This document shows positions 17,404 through 26,100 of a stretch of DNA of 64,000 nucleotides, piece after piece. The notes under the pieces were generated by a model that ran no database searches, was not told where the DNA came from, and saw only the letters and a program-made list of their open reading frames with translations. The translations under genes and the position numbers were made by a program. Numbering within the stretch: position 1 is the stretch's first letter; the number at the start of each line of letters is the position of its first letter. Origin of the DNA: M269 sp964640795 (GTDB lineage Bacteria > Pseudomonadota > Gammaproteobacteria > Enterobacterales > Alteromonadaceae); the NCBI GenBank assembly GCA_964640795.1, contig CAZXIN010000010.1, forward strand, positions 62,001 through 126,000. Direction: 5' to 3'.

Positions 17404-17925
17404 TTAGTGCGTCATAACCATTGCATCTTGAATGTGCAATCGTTCTCTTTTCGCTGTACGTGTTAACCATGTTGATGCAAATACACCAGACAGCGCACCG
17501 ACCATTCCAGCCATTGTCGGGATAGTGGCTTTCGACACACCTGACGCCATAGAGCGAGCGTTACCTGATCCAGAAATAGCCATCACATCAAAAACTTCAA
17601 TCATGCCGGTTACCGTTCCCATCAATCCCAACAAAGGGCAAAGTGCTACTAGCACTTGAATAATGGGCAACCCAGCATTAAGGCGCATGCTGATTCGAGA
17701 TATCATTGCACCGCGTATTTGTTCCGCATTCCATGAGCTTTTATCTGTACGACTTTTCCAAGTGGATAATGTTTCTCGCTTGTAATTTTTATGCCAAATA
17801 AAAACATAAAGCATACGTTCAAGTATCAGCAGCCACATGACAAAGATGAGCAGACCGATAACCAGCAGTACATCACCACCGGTTTCGGTAAAATCACGGA
17901 TGGATTCGAAAAATTCGACCAACAT
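17404..17925 (-). CDS. exbB: ExbB/TolQ/MotA family proton-channel protein
   Basis: A 173-residue inner-membrane protein with three helices (about 18-38, 85-110 and 125-150). The conserved MotA/TolQ/ExbB block is present: ALCPLLGLMGTVTGMIEVF and GVSKATIPTMAGMVGAL. Short single-domain ExbB2-type length. It is the second ExbB-like gene in this operon; the first is the longer TtpC-like protein immediately upstream (5 bp gap). It forms the energising complex with ExbD and TonB. Confidence 0.92.
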   Translation of the reverse strand: MLVEFFESIRDFTETGGDVLLVIGLLIFVMWLLILERMLYVFIWHKNYKRETLSTWKSRTDKSSWNAEQIRGAMISRISMRLNAGLPIIQVLVALCPLLGLMGTVTGMIEVFDVMAISGSGNARSMASGVSKATIPTMAGMVGALSGVFASTWLTRTAKRERLHIQDAMVMTH

Positions 17926-17930
17926 CGTTA

Positions 17931-19307
17931 TTAAGCCTTCGCTTCTCTTTCAGCTGCTTCGGAACGTTCAGCCATTACACCAGACGCTTGCTCTTGTAGA
18001 ATGTTGACGATGTTCTTGCTACGTGTATTGAGTAGCGCATAAAGTAGTGTTGTTGGGATAGCAACAACCAACCCTAGAACAGTCGTTACCAAGGCGGTTG
18101 AAATACCACCAGCCATCAATTTAGGGTCGCCTGTACCAAACAAGGTAATTTGTTGGAAGGTCACTATCATGCCGGTCACTGTTCCAAGCAACCCACCTAG
18201 AGGTGCAACAACTGAAATCATTTTAACTAACGTGAGGTAGCTATTAAGCTTTGGCAGTTCGCCTAAAATGGCTTCTGTCAGTTTCAATTCCAGTGTTTCT
18301 GTATCAACATCAGGGTTTTCTTCACGAACTTTAAGTACGCGACCAAGTGCATTGTTCGTTTTGATTGTCTTAGATTTAAGTTGGCGATTAACGGCAGCAC
18401 CAGCCAGTGTTAAAGTGATAAAGCGCCATATAGCAACAAGAATACCAATAACACCTACTACAATAATAATACGGCCGACAGGACCACCCTGCTCAACACG
18501 TTCTAATGTACTAGGGGCTTGTACGAGTAGACTCATGATAGAACCCCCTGTTGGGTCCATACCAAATTCAACAAGCTCGCCATTTGATGCTTGTAAAGCG
18601 GCTGCAGACTTACCGTAACGAGCAACAGGCTGTCTTTGTAACTCAGCAATAGTGCCTGAACCTGGAATATATTCGAGGTACTTACCGTCAGAGATAAGTG
18701 AAAAAGTCCCTACTCGAATAACTTCTTTGTTAACTTTATTACCATTTGCTTCTACAACATCAGCTTTAAAACGTGTCACTTTGCCTGACTCGGTCATTTC
18801 ACGCTGCATTTCAAACCAAACACGTTCAATCTCTGCGATAGATGCTAACTTAGATCCTGTTCCCATAGATTGTGCAAGCTCATCCAAAAAGACATCACGG
18901 CCTGTGTATTGCGTTGAAATAATTGAGTTTTGGAATTTGTTCTTCGCGTCACCAGATACTTGCTGCAACACACCAAACAACTCTTTCAACGATCCTAAAC
19001 GATTATCTACAGTGACTTTCAAGTCAGCGATTTTAAATTCATTCTCTTCGAATTGTGTTTCTAGGTCAGCACTCGTTTGCAGTTCGCCGTCACGTTGTGA
19101 AAACGCATTGCGCAACATGCTGTCCTGCTCGGATTTCTTTGCAGCGAACTCTCTTTCACGCTCTATATTCTGCTGGCTCTGCTGCAATTTGCCTTGTTCT
19201 AGTTGCTTAAGTAACGCATCTAAATCCAGTGCTTTATCTTGAGCAAAGCTCGCGTGCGAAATGACTGCTGAAGCAAACAATGCACTGATGATTTTTATAC
19301 ATTTCAT
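17931..19307 (-). CDS. TtpC-like MotA/TolQ/ExbB proton-channel protein with periplasmic domain
   Basis: About 458 residues. A signal peptide (MKCIKIISALFASAVISHAS) is followed by a long Gln/Glu-rich coiled-coil periplasmic region (about 25-130), a mixed domain, and three membrane helices with the ExbB block VVAPLGGLLGTVTGMIVTF and GISTALVTTVLGLVVAIP. This layout matches TtpC, the extra ExbB-like subunit of Vibrio TonB2 systems. The start at 19307 (ATG, begins the signal peptide) is preferred over GTG at 19322. It lies 15 bp after the DUF3450 gene. It probably links the motor to the periplasm or outer membrane. Confidence 0.88.
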   Translation of the reverse strand: MKCIKIISALFASAVISHASFAQDKALDLDALLKQLEQGKLQQSQQNIEREREFAAKKSEQDSMLRNAFSQRDGELQTSADLETQFEENEFKIADLKVTVDNRLGSLKELFGVLQQVSGDAKNKFQNSIISTQYTGRDVFLDELAQSMGTGSKLASIAEIERVWFEMQREMTESGKVTRFKADVVEANGNKVNKEVIRVGTFSLISDGKYLEYIPGSGTIAELQRQPVARYGKSAAALQASNGELVEFGMDPTGGSIMSLLVQAPSTLERVEQGGPVGRIIIVVGVIGILVAIWRFITLTLAGAAVNRQLKSKTIKTNNALGRVLKVREENPDVDTETLELKLTEAILGELPKLNSYLTLVKMISVVAPLGGLLGTVTGMIVTFQQITLFGTGDPKLMAGGISTALVTTVLGLVVAIPTTLLYALLNTRSKNIVNILQEQASGVMAERSEAAEREAKA

Positions 19308-19322
19308 TTGATTCAATCTCAC

Positions 19323-20093
19323 TTAATCAGTAATTGCTACAGGCATTGTTAATAAATCAGGGGCCTTTTGCTTTTTCGCCATACGAAGTCCACTTGTCAC
19401 CTGAGTACGGTAGCTAGATGGGAGGGCTTCCCACTGTCCGGTTTTCTTATTCCATATGCCTTGCGTTCCCGCATCACGCGTTTGATAGATAAGAGCTGTG
19501 CGACCTATGCGCAAGTAATCCACATCACGCTCTTGACCATTAATGTTTTGTAAACCGCTATAGGCTTCCATGGTACGACCGTAGTCAACTTCAACCTGGT
19601 ATGCTTCCATGACACGACGAAACTTTTCAGAAGGCGACACATCGGCTCTGTCCATCATTTCTCTTAATGAAGTGAGTCGCTTGGCGCGTTCTTCTGGAAG
19701 GAAAGGCACATCAAGTGCGATATATTGTTCAAGACCGTCAATCATGTTCAACATCAACGGTGTTATCTGGCGTTCAATCACACTGACTTCATCAATCGCG
19801 CTGTTAAGGTCAAGCATCTCTTGCTCTTGGCTAGCTAATTGCTTTCTCAATTGATTGTTATAAACAACTAGGCCATCGATTTCTTTGTTAACTGCTTTAA
19901 ACTGTTGCAGCTTGTCGGCTATTTGATCTGTGATTTGGTTGATTTTCTTCTGCGAAGCACTTGCAGATTCATTGATTTCTGTCGCAGCTTCCACGACAGG
20001 CTTTAACGGTTTGTCTTCCTGGCTCATTGTAGAAAAAGAAGCTGAAACAGCTGTCGCTAACACAATGACAGGAAGCTTTTTGATTAAATTCAT
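19323..20093 (-). CDS. DUF3450 family periplasmic protein
   Basis: A 256-residue secreted protein with a signal peptide (about 1-24) and a heptad-rich coiled coil (about 40-110, including INQITDQIADKLQQFKAVN), followed by the conserved block LRIGRTALIYQTRDAGTQGI near the C-terminus. DUF3450 proteins are regularly the first gene of TonB2/TtpC clusters in marine gammaproteobacteria; their exact role is not established. It is the promoter-proximal gene here, with a Pho-box-like site about 75 bp upstream. Confidence 0.88.
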   Translation of the reverse strand: MNLIKKLPVIVLATAVSASFSTMSQEDKPLKPVVEAATEINESASASQKKINQITDQIADKLQQFKAVNKEIDGLVVYNNQLRKQLASQEQEMLDLNSAIDEVSVIERQITPLMLNMIDGLEQYIALDVPFLPEERAKRLTSLREMMDRADVSPSEKFRRVMEAYQVEVDYGRTMEAYSGLQNINGQERDVDYLRIGRTALIYQTRDAGTQGIWNKKTGQWEALPSSYRTQVTSGLRMAKKQKAPDLLTMPVAITD

Positions 20094-20167
20094 TTAGCTA
20101 AACCCTAAATTACCAAAACACCGTTAACATACGGCCCTAAAATTTGGATGTAGGATAGAGAAAGTGT

Positions 20168-20185
20168 GTGACAGTTTTATGACAA
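20168..20185 (-). promoter_or_regulatory. Pho box upstream of the Ton cluster
   Basis: Read on the minus strand: TTGTCAT-AAAA-CTGTCAC, matching the PhoB consensus CTGTCAT-N4-CTGTCAT at 12 of 14 specific positions. A TATCCT -10-like hexamer lies 12 bases downstream, the usual spacing for a PhoB-activated promoter. It is 75 bp before the DUF3450 start codon. A further inverted CTGTCAT occurs at 20189-20195. This predicts phosphate-starvation control of the DUF3450-TPR operon. Confidence 0.72.
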
Positions 20186-20313
20186 ATACTGTCATATAAC
20201 GAATTTGAGAGAGTCAAACATTCGTGCTGTGAATCGGTATGTCTTGTATGAGCACCTTTGCCGAAATGACGCAGGCGCTCATTGTAATTTAAGTGATTGA
20301 TCTATAGTCAGTA

Positions 20314-23064
20314 TTAAAAATCCCAGCTATAACTCACACCAAAATTAATCCCCGTATTTTCACGCAATACATCAAGATTATTTTGTGTGATTTGCTTTCT
20401 TTCATCTAAGATATTACGTATCGATACTTTGATAGTAGAAGCAAAGTTCGGGAAGTAAGTGTAAACCAAATCAAGTGAGTTAAAGGTTTCTTCTTCCGCA
20501 TCTTCGTTACCACGCGCACCCGGTATAATAATACGAGGTCCGAAAGCGTTATACACCAATGTCGCAGAGTGCTCACCATCAAGAGAGTCCCACCCAAGCT
20601 GCAAGTTTGCCACCCATTCAGAGTGTCCTACTAAGCGGCGTACATTATTCGTCACAATATTCGACGCACTCGTTGCGTCGAGTGCATCAAGTAATTGTGT
20701 TTCGAATAAGCTGATTTCGTCATCATCAACCGCACCAAGCACCACTTCTGAATCAGAGAAAGTCACATTACCCGTTACAAAGAAATTAGAGAGCTTGTCA
20801 CTGATAAAACCTAAATCATGCAAAAACTCTGCTTCGATACCCGACAATTCGCCTGACTCACCATTGGCAGTCAGTAGATTAGGTGCAGCCCCACCAACTG
20901 TACCTAGCTCGATCAGCTCGATAGGGGTGTCGATATCTTTATAGAACAAAGCGACTGATACATTATTACCACCAGACAAGTACCATTCCCAACGTGCATC
21001 AAAGTTATCCAGAGAAGAACTCTGTAATAGAGGAGTACCTCGAACCAAAAACTCCGTTATTGGGTCGATAAAAAAGGTGGTACTGATATCTCTGAGATCT
21101 GGGCGTACAGTCGTTTGGCTGTAATTGAATCTAAACTGCTGCTGCTCGTTAATCGTATAAGTCAATGCTAGAGAGGGGAAGAAGTCGTCTTCTTCAAAAA
21201 TCAGCTGTTCTATTTCATCTGTCTCAACAGAAAACGTATTCGCATTAGCAGAAAAAGGTATCGATAGTTGCTGAAAGTTCTCATACCTGAAACCACCAGT
21301 CAATCGCCACTTGTTAGCGATGAATGCATCGGTTAAGAAATAAAACGCGTCAATTTTAGTTGCGGCGACAAAACGGTCCCCATCCGCCGTTTGTGACTGA
21401 AAAATACCTTGTCCGGTCGACGAGTTAAAGAAATCAGGGTTGGAAATGTTTTCGTCAGAAAAAACCTCATCAATTCGTCCACCAAAAGTGAAATCGTCAC
21501 TGATGGCACGGTGTGGGATCTCTAACTGAACATTATCGGCGTCACGCACTTTTTCGAAAAAGCTGCCTCCGATTTTAAATTCAAGCTCATAATTATCACC
21601 ATAGAAAGGTATTCCAGCATTCCAGCCCGAAGTTTCAACCACATCTCTTAACTGTTGAAATTGAAGAACCGCGTTAGTTGCTGATACGTCCTGTAACTGC
21701 TGTGATACCACAACACCGTTTTCAATGTTATCTTGGAACGTCACGTCTAAGCCACCAGGGGCTTGCCTTCTTGCTCTTGCCGTACCGCCATACCAATCAA
21801 AAAATGTATTGTAAAACTGAGGAAAGTTATGCGTCCCTTTGATCTGATTGGAGTTCATTCGACGTTCTTCAAAGAGAATATCAATACGATTAAATTCAGT
21901 CTGTCCAAATTCCGTTTCGTTAATGTCGATAAAATCACGTACACGGACTCTGTCTCGTGAGTCATGTAAGAGCACATTAGTTAATTCAATTTTATGATTC
22001 TTATTAAATTCATAACCGATATTAAGCAAACCGCTCCAGGTGACATTTCTCTCAGTAGAAACACCTTCTAATGTTTGTGCAAAACAGCGGCCTTCTTCAT
22101 TGACCAGCTCTTCAGGTAACTCAGAACAACCAACAGAGCCTTGGTTATTACCGTTAATCTCATCTCTAACGGTCCATCTTTGGTTATAAGCAAGCGCAGA
22201 CAAGAAGCCTATTTTACTCTCGCCTTTAAGCTTGTATACGTTCCCTAGCGTTGCACCGAACCCCGTATCAGGGTCGACACTTTTTACATCAGGGCCAATA
22301 TCAAAATTTAATGCTTGCAAAAACTCCTGACGATCTTCAAGTGTCAATGGAAATGCATTTGACCCTTCAACACCCGCACCCGATTGAGCATTCGCTAAGC
22401 TATCACTGATAATAGAAGGTAATGCTCGAGTGCCGTCGTCTCGGCCAGAAAAATCAGTACTGCCACCATCATAGAAGAACCCGTCATCACTATTATTGGT
22501 GTTACTGCCAATACTTCCTTGAACCCTGAAAACGAACTCAGTCGGTATCGACTTAGTACGAATATTCACGTTACCACCACCGAAATGTGCGGGCATATCT
22601 GGAGAAAAAGACTTTTGGACACTTAAGCTTTCAATGACGCTAGATGGGAATAAATCCAATGGTACAACTGACCGTGTAGGATCGGGACTCGGTACACCTT
22701 GTCCATTAAGCTGCGTACTGGAATAACGCTCACCTAAACCACGAACATAAATAAACTTGCCATCTACCAGAGTCAAACCGGTTACGCGCCTAAGTGCCGA
22801 CGCAGCATCGCTATCACCGGTTCTTGAAATCTGGTCCGCACCTAAAATATCTGCCACAAAGGCTTGGTTTTGGCGCTCTTGTAATACGGCTTGCGCACTA
22901 CCTTTTAAACGAGTACCTGTGGTTACAACCTCTTCAATAACCTTATCTTCTTCCTCTTGCTCAGTCTGAGCAGACAAAGGCAAAGCTGCTGTCGTTAGCA
23001 AAGCGGCTGTAATAGCGACACTTAACTTACTATAACAAGGTTGTCGATGTTGATTGGATCTCAT
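20314..23064 (-). CDS. TonB-dependent outer-membrane receptor
   Basis: A 916-residue receptor with a signal peptide ending near LPLSAQ, a TonB-box-like stretch (VIEEVVTTGTR, about residues 41-51), a plug domain (about 55-175, containing RRVTGLTLVDGKFIYVRGLGER) and a large beta-barrel ending in the aromatic residues YSWDF. The plug belongs to the RGLGERYSSTQLNG type. It lies 109 bp after the triple-repeat lipoprotein gene on the same strand and directly upstream of the Ton energy operon. The ligand is unknown; context (PhoBR, PstS, Pho boxes) favours a phosphorus compound. Confidence 0.92.
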   Translation of the reverse strand: MRSNQHRQPCYSKLSVAITAALLTTAALPLSAQTEQEEEDKVIEEVVTTGTRLKGSAQAVLQERQNQAFVADILGADQISRTGDSDAASALRRVTGLTLVDGKFIYVRGLGERYSSTQLNGQGVPSPDPTRSVVPLDLFPSSVIESLSVQKSFSPDMPAHFGGGNVNIRTKSIPTEFVFRVQGSIGSNTNNSDDGFFYDGGSTDFSGRDDGTRALPSIISDSLANAQSGAGVEGSNAFPLTLEDRQEFLQALNFDIGPDVKSVDPDTGFGATLGNVYKLKGESKIGFLSALAYNQRWTVRDEINGNNQGSVGCSELPEELVNEEGRCFAQTLEGVSTERNVTWSGLLNIGYEFNKNHKIELTNVLLHDSRDRVRVRDFIDINETEFGQTEFNRIDILFEERRMNSNQIKGTHNFPQFYNTFFDWYGGTARARRQAPGGLDVTFQDNIENGVVVSQQLQDVSATNAVLQFQQLRDVVETSGWNAGIPFYGDNYELEFKIGGSFFEKVRDADNVQLEIPHRAISDDFTFGGRIDEVFSDENISNPDFFNSSTGQGIFQSQTADGDRFVAATKIDAFYFLTDAFIANKWRLTGGFRYENFQQLSIPFSANANTFSVETDEIEQLIFEEDDFFPSLALTYTINEQQQFRFNYSQTTVRPDLRDISTTFFIDPITEFLVRGTPLLQSSSLDNFDARWEWYLSGGNNVSVALFYKDIDTPIELIELGTVGGAAPNLLTANGESGELSGIEAEFLHDLGFISDKLSNFFVTGNVTFSDSEVVLGAVDDDEISLFETQLLDALDATSASNIVTNNVRRLVGHSEWVANLQLGWDSLDGEHSATLVYNAFGPRIIIPGARGNEDAEEETFNSLDLVYTYFPNFASTIKVSIRNILDERKQITQNNLDVLRENTGINFGVSYSWDF

Positions 23065-23118
23065 TACGTTTTCTTCTCCGTCACCCTAACTCAGTGGGTC
23101 ACCTAATACTTTGATACC

Positions 23119-23144
23119 ATTAAGGCGCAATGAAGCGCCTTAAT
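23119..23144 (-). promoter_or_regulatory. Intercistronic hairpin between lipoprotein and receptor genes
   Basis: Perfect 10-bp arms ATTAAGGCGC and GCGCCTTAAT around a 6-base loop, without a following T-run. It stands between the lipoprotein stop (23174) and the receptor ATG (23064). It could attenuate read-through or stabilise the upstream mRNA so that the lipoprotein is made in excess over the receptor; full termination is less likely. Confidence 0.6.
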
Positions 23145-23173
23145 ACAAACTCTAAACTTTCGTTACTTATCGA

Positions 23174-26100
23174 TTAGTTGTTATCCAAACCAACCGTTAC
23201 CCAACCTTCGGTCCAATCGACATTCTCATCCATAGCACCAATGTAATTAACTGGCGCAAAGAAAGGCCCAAGTGCAGATACATCTTCACCAGCACCTAGC
23301 AAAACAGAGTTAGCTGTCGGTTGATAACCATTTACAGCAAAACCTAACGCATCCGTTGTTGTAACACTGTTTGTCGCCTCTGCAGTGAAGAGGTCTTCCT
23401 CAAACTGTGAGTCAAAGTTCACATCTGCTTCACACGCAATAACTGAACTCGCGATAGACAATGAACCGTCTGTTGCATTAGCTTGCGACTCTGGTCCGTT
23501 GATACGTAAGCAGTTGTCATAACCAACAGGCCCTGATACAACGAAATTACGCAACGTACCTGCCGTACCTGCTCTCAAGCGGACACCATTAGTACCATTC
23601 GAGCCAAGGATAGTAACGTTCGCAACATTAGGGTTAGTTAACGGTGTCGCTGATGCATCAAACTCACTGTTGTCAGATTCAAAGGCATTGTCGCCATCAT
23701 CTTCACCTTGCCTGATGAGAACGAACTGTGCGTTACCACTCCAACCAAATGACCAGTCAAACGAATCATCACCAATGTCGGTTAGAACAACGTGACTGAC
23801 GTTAACCGTACCGCCGAAGAACTCGATACCATCATCAAGGTTTTGGTGTACTTGGATAAAGTCAACAAAAGTACCAGAACCAACACCTGCGAAAGAAATA
23901 CCGTTAAGTTCGTCACCATTACCTAATGTACGACCAGCATACTGAACAATGACGTAGTTCAACGTACCAGAATTGTCTTGAGGGTCTGTACCACCAAATT
24001 GGCCTGCATCACCTTCTGCAGAGACACCGCAGTTAGCCAACTCATCTGCTGTTGTTTCGCCCACTTGGTCACCACAAGAGTTAGCGGGTGCACGACCTAG
24101 AAGCACTAAGCCCCCCCATTGACCTATATCGGTTTCTTGCCCAGTCACATCTTGAACGGATGTCATAGTGATAGGTGCATTAACACTACCAAGTGCTTGA
24201 ATTTGTGAACCACGACGAACGACTAAGAAATCTTCACCTTGTTCGCCGAAGATTGTAGTGCCCTCTTGGATATAAAGCGTCGCATTATCAACATTGTCAT
24301 TGCCGACTGCTGTACGACCACTCAACACCCAAAACGCATCATTTGTAAATGTAACGTCACTGGTGAAAGTTGTGTCAGCACCTAAACGATAAACAGGTCG
24401 GTCTGTGATTCCAGGGAAATCGTTAGACGCATCGACAGCTAAACCTTGCTCAAATGCATTCTGTACGTTCGTAGGAAAGCCATCGTTAATTGCTATTGTC
24501 CAACCTTCAGTCCAGTTGACGTTATTATCCATTGCCCCGATATAATCAACAGAAGCAAAGAAGCTATTTAGATTAGAAACATCTTCACCTGCACCTAATA
24601 GAGGTGAATTATCTCTAGGCTGGAAGCCATTAACGTCAAAACCTAAGTCCGCAGGAACTGAGACGCTATTCGTTGGATCCGCGGTAAAGAGATCTTCTTC
24701 AAACTGTGAATCAAAATTCACGTCTGCCTCACAAGCAATCACAGAGCTACCAATAGATAGTGTACCGGCTGTCGCATTAGCTTGTGACTCAGCACCGTTG
24801 ATACGTAAGCAGTTGTCGTAACCTTCAGGACCTGACACAACAAAGTTACGTAACGTACCTGCTGTACCTGCTCTCAAGCGGACACCATTGGTGCCGTTCG
24901 AACCAAGAATAGTCACATTAGCAACATTAGGGTTAGTTAGAGGCGTCGCTGACGCGTCAAACTCACTGTTGTCAGATTCAAAGGCATTGTCGCCATCATC
25001 TTCACCTTGTCTGATGAGAACGAACTGTGCGTTACCACTCCAACCAAATGACCAGTCAAACGAATCATCACCAATGTCGGTTAGAACAACGTGACTGACG
25101 TTAACCGTACCGCCGAAGAACTCGATACCATCATCAAGGTTTTGGTGTACTTGGATAAAGTCAACAAAAGTACCAGAACCAACACCTGCGAAAGAAATAC
25201 CGTTAAGTTCGTCACCATTACCTAATGTACGGCCAGCATGTTGAACTCGTACATAATTCAGTGTACCTGAACTATCTTCAGGGTCTGTTCCACCAAACTG
25301 ACCAGCATCACCTTCGGCTGATACACCGCAGTTCGCTAGTTCGTCAGCAGTGGTTTCACCGACTTGGTCACCACAAGAGTTAGCGGGTGCACGCCCCAAG
25401 AGCACTAAACCACCCCATTGCCCGATACCTGTCTCTTGTCCCGTGACATCTTGTACTGATGTCATCACGATAGGCGAAGTCGCAGAACCCAGCGCTTCAA
25501 TTTGAGAACCACGACGAACGACTAAGAAATCTTCACCTTGTTCACCGAAAATTGTTGTGCCTGCTTCAACAAAAAGCACCGCATTGTCTTCGTTGTCATT
25601 ACCAACCGCTGTACGACCATTTAATACCCAAAAGGCATCGTTAGTTAATGTGACATCTTGAGTAAAAGTCACATCTGCGTCCAAACGATACACTGGACGA
25701 TCAGTGATTTGAGGGAATTCCGCAGAAACATTCTGAGCTAAACCTTGATCAAATGCATTCTGGATGTCCGTGGGGAAACCGCCATTCAATCCAATAGTCC
25801 AGTCGGCAGTCCAATTCTCAACACCATCAAATGCACCGATATAAGAAGTTGGATCAAAGAATGCGCCTAAGTTTCGAGCATTTGAACCGCTATTCACTAA
25901 AACAGAGCTTGTTAGTGGGATAAATCCGTTTGAGCTGAGGCCAAGTTCACCTGGTGTGAGTACCATGTTGCCGTCTTGCCCAGCAAAAAAGTCAGCTGTT
26001 GTTCCATCACCGATAACTTGATCATTAAAGTTATCCGTTGGATCAGCACAAGCAATGACAGAGTTTGTCATTGTCAGCAAACCATCTGCTGCGTTGGCTG

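Noticed and set aside
18652..19242. Plus-strand 196-codon frame opposite the TtpC-like gene
   Set aside because: Antisense shadow of a clear coding sequence, no ribosome binding site, Ser/Cys-rich low-complexity product.
14998..23064. Iron-uptake (siderophore) assignment for the TonB cluster and receptor
   Set aside because: No Fur-box-like sequence, siderophore genes or iron ABC transporter is visible, while Pho boxes and phoBR-pstS are adjacent.
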